A stretch of 43,842 nucleotides of DNA from positions 1 through 43,842 of the IMG/VR virus record IMGVR_UViG_3300032174_000015. One strand, given 5' to 3'. Of this stretch, positions 1-7,268 are shown one piece after another; position 1 is the first letter of the stretch, and each line of letters begins with the position of its first letter. The notes below the pieces were generated by a model. The model worked only from the letters and a program-made list of their open reading frames with translations. It was not told where the DNA came from and did not search any database. A program made the position numbers and the translations under genes. The stretch comes from a virus.

Positions 1-127
1 TGCCTCTACTCCATGCAGGACTTGGAGCTGGTTTACAACCCAGCCATAAGCGGCTACGACATGACTGACGCCAACACCGGCATCCCGGTCACGCCGTCAC
101 AGGTCATCGCGATCCAAGAGATTCGCT
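1..127. repeat. Left copy of the terminal direct repeat
   Basis: Bases 2-127 are identical to 43717-43842; only base 1 differs. A coding sequence crosses the repeat in the same frame in both copies, so this is most simply the overlap left when a circular or permuted molecule was assembled as a linear one, not a functional long terminal repeat. Confidence 0.95.
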
Positions 128-567
128 ACAAGATCCCAGGACCGTCCAAGCATCTGCCTGCGATTCGCAGCTTCCAGACCACGCGCACAGTACCGACCAC
201 CGACTACCCCTCGGGCATGGCTCTGCTGTTGGAGGGCTCAGCCTTCCCCGGCCTGCCCATCCATGTCCGGTTTCGTTCGCGCTTTCAGCACCTCCTCAAC
301 CTCACTGACGACTGCCAAACGGTGGGCTTGCTGCCGCCCGAAGCCAACGGGCTCCCCGCCCTGGGCGCTGCCATCCAACTGATGGCGGGCCGCGAGGTGA
401 AGCGCAACTTCACTGAGGCCACCAGTGATCCGTTGCAGCTGGAGCTGGTGACTGGTGGACAGGTGCTCAACTCATACAAGGGTCTGATGCTTCAGCGGCA
501 AGCGCGCATCCAGGCTGTGGCTCAGGGTTTGATCCGCGCCTACGGTACGCCCCTGCGGGTGCTGTAA
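1..567 (+). CDS. Virion/tail structural protein, 3' part of a gene cut by the window ends
   Basis: The reading frame is open from base 1 and ends with TAA at 565-567. It continues the gene that begins at 43323, because the two ends share 126 bp. The joined product is about 319 aa; this segment holds roughly its last 188 residues. The N-terminal part has an adsorption-module motif (see the 43323 entry). This C-terminal part is a globular sequence I do not recognise. The next gene starts inside the stop codon (TAATG), so the two are translationally coupled and probably act in the same tail or baseplate assembly. Base 1 (t) differs from the matching base 43716 (g) and would change Gly to Cys, which is probably an end artefact. 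Function is inferred only from position. Confidence 0.8.
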   Translation, partial: CLYSMQDLELVYNPAISGYDMTDANTGIPVTPSQVIAIQEIRYKIPGPSKHLPAIRSFQTTRTVPTTDYPSGMALLLEGSAFPGLPIHVRFRSRFQHLLNLTDDCQTVGLLPPEANGLPALGAAIQLMAGREVKRNFTEATSDPLQLELVTGGQVLNSYKGLMLQRQARIQAVAQGLIRAYGTPLRVL

Positions 568-2468
568 TGGCTTCGCCGGTTGCATTCCCGACCGGAGTTA
601 TCGGTGGCGTTTTGGACCAGGTGTGGTCTGACGTTCAGACCGGGCTTTCCGTCCTTGTCCCCGATCCGTTCGTTGTCTCCATAGCAGGGCATAACTACCT
701 CCACGACTTAGAGTTCAAGCCGTGGAAGCGCCAGGCTATGCGTGCCACAACAACGGCAACAACGAGGACGCAGGCCGATACGTCCAACGAACCTGGCGAA
801 CAGTCCATCTCCACCGAGTCTTTGTGGCGTAGGACGCAGGACTCCTGGCACCTCGGAGCAGGGCAGGTGTATCTGGACCGTAAGGGATCATCGGAGTTTG
901 CGTTTCGTGCGTCCAAGGGCATCAACCCGTGGACGCAATGGCAGCTGACGCTGCTGAACGACACCTCCTCGGTGCTCCAGTCTCTACATACCAACCTGGA
1001 CATGGTGATATGCGGCACGCATATTTACGTGATTGACGGCCAGACGCTGAAGTATTCCAGCGGAAGCATGTCGTCCTGGACCACCGTGACCGGCACGCCA
1101 GCCGTCACGGCTAGCTCCATTTGCACCGATGGCTTCAATGTGTGGGTGGCCTACGGAGCCAGTGGTGTTTATACGACGACGGAAGCGGCTGCTGCTGCCA
1201 CGCAGTACATCACTTCATCCATTTCTTCTACAGCTGTTGTGCGCTTCGTGATGGGCAGGCTGATGTTGGGAACTGGCGACACGATCTATAACCTCACGGC
1301 AAGCGGCGCACTACCGGGATCCCCACTCTTGACATCTCTGTACGGCAACATGGTCTGGGTGGATTTCACTGTGGGTAATGGTGTGATCTTTGCGGCAGGC
1401 AACTCGGGGAACGTTGGTGTTGTCTACTCCATCCAGCTCACCACGGATGGCACGGCTCTATCGCCGCCCATCCTGGCGGGCCAGCTTCCATACGGCGAAA
1501 ACATCAACTGCATCTGTGGATATGGCGGTGCCGGGGTGGCACTTGGTACCAGCTTGGGCTGGCGCTTCTCCGAGCAGGTGCTTGCTAACTCATTCACCGG
1601 GACGGTTGGCTTGAATATCGGTCCCTTGACCACAACCCCGTACGCCGCACCAGTGACGGCGATGTGTGCATACAACCGCTTCATCTGGGGAACATGGGCT
1701 AACTATGACAGCACTAGCACCGGGCTGTTCCGCATGGACCTGAGCCAGTTCACCGCCGACCTGGCACCCGCCTGGGCTACCGATCTGATGGCAACCACAC
1801 AGGGCCAGGTCAACTCCATAGCAATCTTTGGCAACGGAACGGTGGTGTTCTCGGTGAGTGGCGTAGGAGTGTTCGCGCAGACTTCCACATTCGTACCGCA
1901 TGGCACCATAGATAGCGGACTCATCACCTACGGCATAGCCGACAGCAAGATGCCGGTGTTCGTTGACATTGCTTGTCAGCCGCTGCTGGGTACGATACAA
2001 ACCATGACCGCCCTGGACGGTGAGGCCTTCACTAGCTGTGGTGTAGCGAGTGCAATGAATGTGCCGTTCTTTGAGTTCAATACACCCCAGACCCTGGCTA
2101 AAACCATAGAGCTTCGTGAAGTGCTGGGCTCTGCCGCCAGCAACACCGAGACTCCTACGCTGACGCGCCACACTCTCCGCAGCATCCCTGCACCCCCAGC
2201 CCCCACCGACTGGAATGTGGTCATCCAGCTCCGGACTGGTATCCGCATCAAGGATGTGGAGGTACCGCTGGTGCCCAGCGTGGAGTATGGATTCCTTGAT
2301 TCTCTGCGTATCAACAAGGTCATCTGCACCGTACAGATTGGCAATATGCCTGCGTTCTCTGCCACGATTGAGTCCATTGACTGGATCCCTGAGCAATGGG
2401 ATTCTGTGTCTGGAGAGCTGAATGGGGTGGCTGTCGTGACGTGTCGTACCCTGTCCGCAAGCACCTAG
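567..2468 (+). CDS. Virion structural protein, tail/neck region (633 aa)
   Basis: The ATG overlaps the previous stop (TAATG). The product is rich in Thr, Ser, Gly and Val with many short beta-type segments and few charged residues, as in large beta-sheet tail or neck proteins. Repeated Gly-Asn/Gly-Thr turns over residues ~130-450 could be a beta-propeller-like fold, but I see no clear repeat register. It lies between two adsorption-module genes and upstream of the endolysin, so a tail-tube, tail-needle or host-contact role is likely. No catalytic motif was recognised. The long antisense ORFs across it are shadows. Confidence 0.75.
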   Translation: MASPVAFPTGVIGGVLDQVWSDVQTGLSVLVPDPFVVSIAGHNYLHDLEFKPWKRQAMRATTTATTRTQADTSNEPGEQSISTESLWRRTQDSWHLGAGQVYLDRKGSSEFAFRASKGINPWTQWQLTLLNDTSSVLQSLHTNLDMVICGTHIYVIDGQTLKYSSGSMSSWTTVTGTPAVTASSICTDGFNVWVAYGASGVYTTTEAAAAATQYITSSISSTAVVRFVMGRLMLGTGDTIYNLTASGALPGSPLLTSLYGNMVWVDFTVGNGVIFAAGNSGNVGVVYSIQLTTDGTALSPPILAGQLPYGENINCICGYGGAGVALGTSLGWRFSEQVLANSFTGTVGLNIGPLTTTPYAAPVTAMCAYNRFIWGTWANYDSTSTGLFRMDLSQFTADLAPAWATDLMATTQGQVNSIAIFGNGTVVFSVSGVGVFAQTSTFVPHGTIDSGLITYGIADSKMPVFVDIACQPLLGTIQTMTALDGEAFTSCGVASAMNVPFFEFNTPQTLAKTIELREVLGSAASNTETPTLTRHTLRSIPAPPAPTDWNVVIQLRTGIRIKDVEVPLVPSVEYGFLDSLRINKVICTVQIGNMPAFSATIESIDWIPEQWDSVSGELNGVAVVTCRTLSAST

Positions 2469-2480
2469 TATTGGAGCCGC

Positions 2481-3662
2481 ATGTCCGTTACCTCCTGGAT
2501 CAGACGCCAGTTCAATAACGCAGTCAGTGTCACCGACTATATCCCAGGTGGCATGTCGAACGTGGCTACGAGTTTCGTGGCGCACGATGGCACAACGTTT
2601 CCAGATGGATCGGTTGGTGACTTCATTGTCACGGTGGATCAGGGTCTTGCTACGGAGGAGCGCATCTTGTGTTCCTCGCGTTCAGGTCCAACCTTTAACG
2701 TCGCAACCAACGGTCGTGGGTACAACGGCTACACAGCTCAGAACCACGGTTCTAACGCCACGTTGCTACACACGATGGACAAGCAAGACCTGGATGAGGC
2801 AAACCAGGTGGCGGTGCAAACGCTCGGCGCGGTCCAGGCAGCTGGTGACTTGCTGGTTGGTTCTGCTGCCAATACGCTTACGCGCCTTGCGAAAGGCTCT
2901 ACTACTCAGTTCCTTCAAGCAGGTAATAGCACGTTGCAGTGGGTCAGTTTCGGCGTCGGTCAGTCCAAGACGATTGCTGTCTCTAACACTGATGGTACCA
3001 ACGCCACCCCGGCGCGGTCTGACCACACGCACATGGGTGTTGCCAGCGTCAACGGATCAACTGGTGCCGTCACCGTGGTGGGCTCGTTGAATGGGCGCAA
3101 CGGAGCGGTCACGCTAGCGAGCGCTGATGTAACCAATCTATTTACCGCTGCTGGCAACCTGTACGTGGGGACTGGTAGCAATACTGGTGAACAGCTTGCC
3201 GTTGGTGCGGCTGGAACGGTGCTATCGGTTGGCGGTTCTGATCCTTCAGGGTTGGAATGGATTTACCCAGCCCTTACCAACGCATCCGGCCACCTCGGTG
3301 GCGACTACTCCCCCACGGGATCCCTTGCAACGTTCTTAACCACAGCCTCGCTCGCTGCGGGCACCTGGCTGGTCACGTTCGGCACCTCGGTGACTCCCGG
3401 CACAAGTGCCGGGGTTGAAATCCAGGTGGCCGCAGGTACGGCGACCTCAACTTTTGAGGGCAAGTTGAGCATGGAGTTGTCCGCCACATCGACTAGCACC
3501 CAGTTCCTTGAAGGAACGATGTCGGTAATCGCTACTGTGACTGCGCCGGGGACGCTTGTGTTCCAAGCCAAGCGCACCGGAGTCGCCAGCCTTATCAAGG
3601 CCACAACGCCTAGCTCTGGCCTCGCCAACGCGACCGGCTACACCGCAGTGAGGATTGCATGA
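2481..3662 (+). CDS. Tail fibre / receptor-binding protein (393 aa)
   Basis: Residues ~30-110 contain a Gly-Arg-Gly turn followed by a Gly-Tyr-Thr-Ala...His pattern and an acidic Asp-Leu-Asp segment, resembling the N-terminal domain of the 319-aa protein encoded across the window junction. Residues ~115-155 and ~215-260 hold two copies of a tail-fibre repeat of the type Gly-Asp/Asn-Leu-hydrophobic-Val-Gly...Leu..Gly-Thr...Trp. The C-terminal ~120 residues are a Ser/Thr/Ala-rich beta domain that could be the receptor-binding tip. GGAGCC lies upstream of the ATG. The stop overlaps the endolysin start (ATGA). The family is common in actinophages; the receptor is unknown. Confidence 0.8.
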   Translation: MSVTSWIRRQFNNAVSVTDYIPGGMSNVATSFVAHDGTTFPDGSVGDFIVTVDQGLATEERILCSSRSGPTFNVATNGRGYNGYTAQNHGSNATLLHTMDKQDLDEANQVAVQTLGAVQAAGDLLVGSAANTLTRLAKGSTTQFLQAGNSTLQWVSFGVGQSKTIAVSNTDGTNATPARSDHTHMGVASVNGSTGAVTVVGSLNGRNGAVTLASADVTNLFTAAGNLYVGTGSNTGEQLAVGAAGTVLSVGGSDPSGLEWIYPALTNASGHLGGDYSPTGSLATFLTTASLAAGTWLVTFGTSVTPGTSAGVEIQVAAGTATSTFEGKLSMELSATSTSTQFLEGTMSVIATVTAPGTLVFQAKRTGVASLIKATTPSSGLANATGYTAVRIA

Positions 3663-4318
3663 TCTGTCCATTCGCCACCTACAAGCCCATAACCGTTAAC
3701 CACGGAGGTACGCGGTCGGCTCGCATCGGCCTAGTGATCCACGTCCAAGAGGGCAACGGCTCGCTGTACGGTTGGTTTAGCAACCCGGCAGCGGAGGTAT
3801 CCGCTCATTTTTGGTGCGCCAAGGACGGTTCGCTGGAGCAGTACCTAGACACCAACGTGGTGGCGTGGGCAGAGGATAACGGTAACGACAGCTATGCGTC
3901 GTGCGAGTTTGAGGGCTTCGACACCGAGCCCATGACTGCTGCGCAGCTAGCGACCGGCAGTCGCCTCGCGTCATGGTTGGCGCAGGGTGAGGGTTGGCCC
4001 ATCGTCGGCCCAGTTGCACACGGCACGCCTGGCGTGACATCGCATAGCAATCCTGATGGTACACCTGACCCTGCATGGGGCGACCATCCGTGCCCTGGTA
4101 CGATTCGCCTAGCGCAGATACCAACCATTGTTCATGGGGCAGCCCCGCCCGCACCACCTAGTAAGCAGGAGAATGAGTCAATGACAAGTCAGATTTCAGG
4201 AGGACAACTCCATGTGTGGGGCGTTGTGAACAACGTGTCCTACCACTGGTGGCAGTCCGTTGGCGGCAACCCGGTGGGCCAGCCGTCATGGTATGTGGAG
4301 AGGCTGCCCCAGCCGTGA
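3659..4318 (+). CDS. Endolysin: N-acetylmuramoyl-L-alanine amidase (219 aa)
   Basis: Amidase_2/PGRP-type enzyme that would cleave the lactyl-amide bond between MurNAc and the stem peptide. Candidate zinc ligands are His28 (in VIHVQEG), His129 (in VTSH) and Cys145 (in HPCPG), matching the H...H...C arrangement of the family. The catalytic domain covers ~1-155. A Pro/Ala linker follows, then a C-terminal ~45-residue segment rich in Trp, Gly and Ser that may bind cell wall. The start overlaps the previous gene (ATGA), and four small lysis-type genes follow at once. There is no signal peptide, so release probably depends on a holin. Confidence 0.9.
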   Translation: MICPFATYKPITVNHGGTRSARIGLVIHVQEGNGSLYGWFSNPAAEVSAHFWCAKDGSLEQYLDTNVVAWAEDNGNDSYASCEFEGFDTEPMTAAQLATGSRLASWLAQGEGWPIVGPVAHGTPGVTSHSNPDGTPDPAWGDHPCPGTIRLAQIPTIVHGAAPPAPPSKQENESMTSQISGGQLHVWGVVNNVSYHWWQSVGGNPVGQPSWYVERLPQP

Positions 4319-4530
4319 GCAAGCCCTTCAGCGTTACGTTCGTCCCGCGCAATGTGGCCAAGTTCCTGGTGGCCCTCGCAGGATTGGCAGGAGAGGCCCT
4401 TTCCCTTGGGCTGGTGCCTTCCGCCGATGTCAAGTGGGTGACTGGGGCTGTCGGCCTCGTTACCGCTGTCTCCGTGTACCTGGTGCCCAACAGCGCACCG
4501 TCTACACCTCCGACTCCACCGACCCCGTGA
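4315..4530 (+). CDS. Holin-like small membrane protein (71 aa)
   Basis: GTG start inside the endolysin stop (GTGA). Two hydrophobic segments (~residues 14-34 and 44-62) are separated by a short charged turn, with a Pro/Thr-rich tail. This is the size and layout of actinophage holins that follow the amidase gene. It would open the cytoplasmic membrane at lysis time and let the endolysin out. Sequence identity to a named holin family was not established; the call rests on topology and position. Confidence 0.75.
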   Translation: MSKPFSVTFVPRNVAKFLVALAGLAGEALSLGLVPSADVKWVTGAVGLVTAVSVYLVPNSAPSTPPTPPTP

Positions 4531-4531
4531 T

Positions 4532-4978
4532 GTGGGCAAGCTATTTGCAATGGCGGGGGCTGGGATCCTCTATGGATTTGCCCTCCTCGCGGCAGATTGG
4601 CCTAGCCTGGTTGGGCTTATTGTCGCAGGCATCAGCGCCGTCGCAAGCCTGCTCACGGCAATCGCTACCCTGAGCGATAAGAGGAATCGACGCCGTGTGG
4701 ACCAAGCTGAACATCTGGATCAGGAAGCACGTCGCCGCTCTCGTGCTGCTGGACGTGCTGTTCGGCGGCGCGGTATTCGCGGGACAGGGAGTGCAGATCA
4801 ACACCCTCACCCATCAGCAGGCGCAACTGAGCAGCCAGCAAACGCAACTCAGCAAGGCACAGGCGGGCGCGAAATGCTGGGACAAGGTGCTGGACCAGGC
4901 GGTGAAACGTCCTCCCAACGATCAGACCAGCAAGGCGCATCTGATGGCAGAGGCGAGGGCCTGCGCGAAGATCACTGA
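4532..4978 (+). CDS. Second holin-like membrane protein; C-terminal half overlaps the next gene out of frame
   Basis: GTG start two bases after the previous gene. The first ~55 residues form two hydrophobic segments (about 8-20 and 25-45) followed by a strongly basic KRNRRR cluster, like a small holin or antiholin. The frame stays open to 4978, but from 4695 a convincing gene runs in another frame. The distal part of this frame is Arg/Gln/Gly/Ser-rich and low in hydrophobics, so it may be a permissive shadow translated only as a disordered tail. ATG at 4550 is an alternative start. The N-terminal part is likely real; the full length is uncertain. Confidence 0.55.
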   Translation: MGKLFAMAGAGILYGFALLAADWPSLVGLIVAGISAVASLLTAIATLSDKRNRRRVDQAEHLDQEARRRSRAAGRAVRRRGIRGTGSADQHPHPSAGATEQPANATQQGTGGREMLGQGAGPGGETSSQRSDQQGASDGRGEGLREDH

Positions 4979-4982
4979 TTAG
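4695..4982 (+). CDS. Membrane-anchored coiled-coil lysis-cassette protein (95 aa)
   Basis: GTG start with a GAGGAA ribosome site 8 bases upstream. Residues ~12-32 are a single hydrophobic segment after a Lys/Arg-bearing N-terminus, then a Gln-rich heptad-like stretch (~38-58, repeated QQAQL/QQTQL) and a charged C-terminus. This resembles a one-span membrane protein with an extracytoplasmic coiled coil, the architecture of spanin- or holin-associated proteins. It lies wholly inside or against the 4532 frame for 284 bases. Its amino-acid composition is the more protein-like of the two. Function is inferred from context only. Confidence 0.7.
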   Translation: MWTKLNIWIRKHVAALVLLDVLFGGAVFAGQGVQINTLTHQQAQLSSQQTQLSKAQAGAKCWDKVLDQAVKRPPNDQTSKAHLMAEARACAKITD

Positions 4983-5317
4983 TGATGCATGAAGTATCTT
5001 ACCTGTGGTTCAATCACTTCTGGCCCAGCATCCTGAGCAACGGCCCAGAGGCGCTAGTGCAGACGGTGGTGTACGGGATCATCGCCGTGGTGTTCGTGCC
5101 GCCAGTGCGCCGCTGGTTCCTCGGTCACTTCAGAAGCGTGAAGGCTCACGCCGCCGCAGAGAGTCAGGCGCTACACGCCAAGCTGGACCACATCATCAAG
5201 CATCATCCGGCCATCCCGCCGTTCCCGGCTCAGGCCCCACCCGCTTCGGCTGCCGCTGATTCCACGCCCGCTGAATCACCCGCCACGCCTGACCCGACTC
5301 CACCTGCCGCGTCGTAA
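4982..5317 (+). CDS. Single-span membrane protein, end of lysis cassette (111 aa)
   Basis: Starts at GTG 4982 (or ATG 4985), overlapping the previous stop. An N-terminal segment is followed by one strong membrane helix (~residues 24-42, ending in Pro-Pro-Val-Arg-Arg), then a helical charged region (~45-75) and a Pro/Ala-rich disordered tail. It is the last plus-strand gene of the late region. Its final 122 bases overlap the convergent minus-strand nuclease gene. No terminator separates the two, so transcripts from both strands probably run into each other here. Possibly an antiholin or lysis regulator; not recognised. Confidence 0.7.
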   Translation: MMHEVSYLWFNHFWPSILSNGPEALVQTVVYGIIAVVFVPPVRRWFLGHFRSVKAHAAAESQALHAKLDHIIKHHPAIPPFPAQAPPASAAADSTPAESPATPDPTPPAAS

Positions 5318-5597
5318 ACCGCAGCACCCGCCATCCATGCAGGGTGGCCTCGTTGAACTTCTCGCAGTCCGTATCGGCGGCTGCGCCGCGCTTGTGTCCC
5401 CCGGTGAACTGACCCCCCTCCACCTCTATCGCCAGCTTCAGCGTGTCGATGGTCTTGCCGTTGCCGTGAGGCGCGGGCGGGTGTCCAAGGGCGAAGTCGA
5501 AACGCCACCTACGGATGGGATGGAAACGCCACTGGCGGGTGTACGGATACCCCGCCTCATCCAACCATGCGGCCATTTGGTCCTCGCCCTTGGACAT
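5196..5597 (-). CDS. VRR-NUC/DUF559-like nuclease (133 aa)
   Basis: Small PD-(D/E)XK-type nuclease. Visible motif elements are Arg-Phe-Asp-Phe (~31-34), Ile-Glu-Val-Glu-Gly-Gly (~57-62) and a downstream Gly-Gly-His-Lys-Arg...Asp..Lys-Asn pattern, ending in a Trp-Arg-Val-Leu-Arg-Phe strand. Such proteins act as structure-specific endonucleases or junction resolvases, suiting a phage that relies on recombination. It is the last gene of the minus-strand cluster. Its C-terminal ~40 residues (Gln/Arg/Pro/Gly-rich) overlap the convergent 111-aa gene, so the tail may be dispensable. The exact substrate is not deducible. Confidence 0.75.
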   Translation of the reverse strand: MSKGEDQMAAWLDEAGYPYTRQWRFHPIRRWRFDFALGHPPAPHGNGKTIDTLKLAIEVEGGQFTGGHKRGAAADTDCEKFNEATLHGWRVLRFTTRQVESGQAWRVIQRAWNQRQPKRVGPEPGTAGWPDDA

Positions 5598-5606
5598 GCG
5601 CTCAGA

Positions 5607-5759
5607 TTAGTCCGTTTCCGGACGCCAGTCCTCCGGAGGAACCGCGGTGAAGTGACAGTGCTGGCTTCCGCCGTAGATGTGCTGCCAACGGTGCAGCAGG
5701 TCGCCAGGGATCTTCTCTATCTGCCACCCACAGTGCCTACATTCGATTATCTTGTCCAC
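5607..5759 (-). CDS. Small zinc-finger-like protein (50 aa)
   Basis: GTG start at 5759 overlaps the end of the upstream RHH gene by 13 bases. The product has Cys-x2-Cys near the N-terminus and a Cys-x-His pair ~30 residues later, so one zinc could be bound. It ends with an acidic tail, nine bases before the nuclease gene. No family recognised. Tight packing and the conserved-looking Cys/His spacing argue that it is real. Confidence 0.65.
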   Translation of the reverse strand: MDKIIECRHCGWQIEKIPGDLLHRWQHIYGGSQHCHFTAVPPEDWRPETD

Positions 5760-5944
5760 TTAATCTCCTCGGGCGGCAACAGGCTATCCAGGAACTCGCG
5801 CACGGCCTTGTTGACTAACCAGTTGACAGCCACGCTGTGATCCTCGGACGCCTTGCGTAGGCGATCTGACAGCTCTTGCGGAAACCGGATTTGATGCACG
5901 TTGCCCGCAGTGTGCCGGTCCTGTTCTTTAGCCACTACTTCCAC
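5747..5944 (-). CDS. Ribbon-helix-helix DNA-binding protein (65 aa)
   Basis: Residues ~17-60 fit the Arc/MetJ-type RHH pattern: a short strand (HQIRF), a helix starting Pro-Gln-Glu-Leu, a turn, then a second helix with Val-Asn-Trp-Leu-Val-Asn-Lys-Ala. RHH dimers bind DNA with the N-terminal strand. It is a candidate regulator of the phage's own control region, for example the palindromes at 11541-11570, but no direct evidence links them. It overlaps the upstream gene by 10 bases. Confidence 0.8.
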   Translation of the reverse strand: MEVVAKEQDRHTAGNVHQIRFPQELSDRLRKASEDHSVAVNWLVNKAVREFLDSLLPPEEIKWTR

Positions 5945-6210
5945 CTCCGTCTTGTGCTGTGCTTGGCGCTGACCTTTTTGTCCAGCGTAGCGGTTTTGAT
6001 TTCCTCCCGCTTAGGCAGCAGCGCGCTTACGTGAGCCCGGTATTGATCCATCGCCCACTTGCCGTTGTTCTGGGACTTCCATCCACAGCAGCGGCCTGCG
6101 CATTTTTCGCCTCCACCGATGTCATGTTTCACTGCGCATTCACAGTGGACCGTCATCTGGCCGGTTAGGGGTGCCTCTTTGTGGGGTGTGTGCTTACTCC
6201 AGTCAATCAT
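5935..6210 (-). CDS. Cys-rich small protein (91 aa), unknown
   Basis: The start is placed at ATG 6210 because it overlaps the upstream stop (ATGATTGA); an ATG 30 bases further upstream would lengthen the overlap. Residues ~22-45 contain six Cys/His-type ligands (Cys-Glu-Cys...His...Cys...Cys-Cys), suggesting a small metal-binding knuckle. The C-terminal third is very basic (Lys/Arg clusters), consistent with nucleic-acid binding. Not recognised. Confidence 0.6.
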   Translation of the reverse strand: MIDWSKHTPHKEAPLTGQMTVHCECAVKHDIGGGEKCAGRCCGWKSQNNGKWAMDQYRAHVSALLPKREEIKTATLDKKVSAKHSTRRRWK

Positions 6211-6427
6211 CCCAGTGCCGAGCGATCCAGAGGGTGGCACACGCCTTCGAGCACACCTCGCCGCCAGGCACGGTCATTTTGTTGCTACTCATGCCGATGT
6301 ATTGCCATCCTTCCGGCAGCGACAGATAGGTACCAAAGGCATCGCGAGGTGGCGACACTTGTGGGTTGTTCATTCCGACTGGGGGTGCCAGCTTCTCGCA
6401 GACATCACACATTTTCGGGGTGCTCAT
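6203..6427 (-). CDS. Small Cys-bearing protein (74 aa), unknown
   Basis: The N-terminus carries Cys-x2-Cys (CDVC) and the C-terminus a second Cys pair (Cys-x3-Cys in SKACATLW), the usual layout of a zinc-ribbon-like domain. The middle has a short hydrophobic core (YLSLPEGWQYIG). It overlaps the Rad52-type gene upstream by 5 bases (ATGA-type) and the next gene by 8. Many actinophages carry similar tiny ribbons; the role is unknown. Confidence 0.65.
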   Translation of the reverse strand: MSTPKMCDVCEKLAPPVGMNNPQVSPPRDAFGTYLSLPEGWQYIGMSSNKMTVPGGEVCSKACATLWIARHWDD

Positions 6428-6978
6428 TGTTCAATCTCCTCTTTGTCGGCCTCGCTAGGAGTCTCCTGCGAGCGGGGGTGGGCGAGGCTCATGTTAACCA
6501 CGCCCGCTACGTTACCTTTGTCGTACAGCGACAGCCCGAACTGGTTGCCCAGGTCTTTGGCCGCACGCTTCAGCGCATCAGACACGGCGGTCTTTAGCGC
6601 CTGGTCGTGTGCATCGCCACGATTTGGCTGGTGCTGCGCTTGTCCGGTAGCGACATCCTCGGACACCTTGGGTATCCACATGAGTCCACCCGGCCTAACG
6701 GTAAGCCGCACGGTGGCGCGGTAGGCCACGTCCCATCCCGACTTAATATCGCCACTGGGGGTTGTCCATTCGACTGGCTCATCGTAGATGAGTTGCGAGT
6801 CGCGCACTTCCTTATCCCAGTTAAGTGGGCCGAAGATGCGGGTTAGGTGGGCGATAACGTCCCACGCCTCCAGGTAGCTGCCCGCACCGCTGCGCGTCTT
6901 AACGCGACTCGGGTTCAGCGGCTTGAACAGCTGTTCTAGCTGTGCTGCGATGATGTTCTGATATGGCTCAAAGGTCAT
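6424..6978 (-). CDS. Rad52-family single-strand annealing protein (184 aa)
   Basis: The signature region ~140-170, Ala-Leu-Lys-Thr-Ala..Asp-Ala-Leu-Lys-Arg-Ala...Gly-Asn-Gln-Phe-Gly-Leu-x-Leu-Tyr-Asp-Lys, is the hallmark of the Rad52/Rad22 fold, preceded by a beta-rich half (~55-110). Such phage proteins anneal complementary single strands and promote recombination-dependent replication and concatemer formation. Length is normal for the core domain without an eukaryotic-type tail. It sits ~2.2 kb downstream of SSB in the same operon, a natural partner. The start ATG overlaps the upstream gene's stop. Confidence 0.88.
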   Translation of the reverse strand: MTFEPYQNIIAAQLEQLFKPLNPSRVKTRSGAGSYLEAWDVIAHLTRIFGPLNWDKEVRDSQLIYDEPVEWTTPSGDIKSGWDVAYRATVRLTVRPGGLMWIPKVSEDVATGQAQHQPNRGDAHDQALKTAVSDALKRAAKDLGNQFGLSLYDKGNVAGVVNMSLAHPRSQETPSEADKEEIEQ

Positions 6979-7268
6979 GCTGGTTCGTCCTTTTGTGGGT
7001 GTAGGGGAATGATGACGGCGCCTTGGTCGAGCTGGGTTTGCGTATCATCCACAAAGTCTCCAAACGCCTGGCGTGATAGCCACTCCTCAAAGTGACCATT
7101 TGTGTCGTGGTCGGTTAGCGCCCAGTTAAGCAAGTCACGCAGAAACACTGCTTGTTCGGTATCGATGGGCACATAGGGCGCGTCCTTCTCGCCGCGCCTA
7201 CCTACCGCTACGGTAATGACATCTTCGCCGTTGTTTTTCACATCCACGTTAAGTGGGCCACGGCTCAT
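6975..7268 (-). CDS. Unknown small acidic protein (97 aa)
   Basis: Soluble, acidic protein with a beta-type N-terminus (DVITVAVGRRG) and a helical middle resembling a short alpha/beta fold. No motifs. Overlaps neighbours by 4 bases on both sides, so it is cotranslated with the Rad52-type protein and may work with it, which is inference from position only. Confidence 0.65.
   Translation of the reverse strand: MSRGPLNVDVKNNGEDVITVAVGRRGEKDAPYVPIDTEQAVFLRDLLNWALTDHDTNGHFEEWLSRQAFGDFVDDTQTQLDQGAVIIPLHPQKDEPA

Noticed and set aside
1590-2585. 331-aa minus-strand ORF opposite the 633-aa virion gene
   Set aside because: Composition is His/Arg/Gly-rich as expected from an antisense frame of GC-rich coding DNA, and the plus strand is a convincing protein.
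6059-6724. 221-aa plus-strand ORF across the Rad52-type gene
   Set aside because: Crosses three tightly packed minus-strand genes, rich in Ser/Pro/Cys/Arg, no operon partner.
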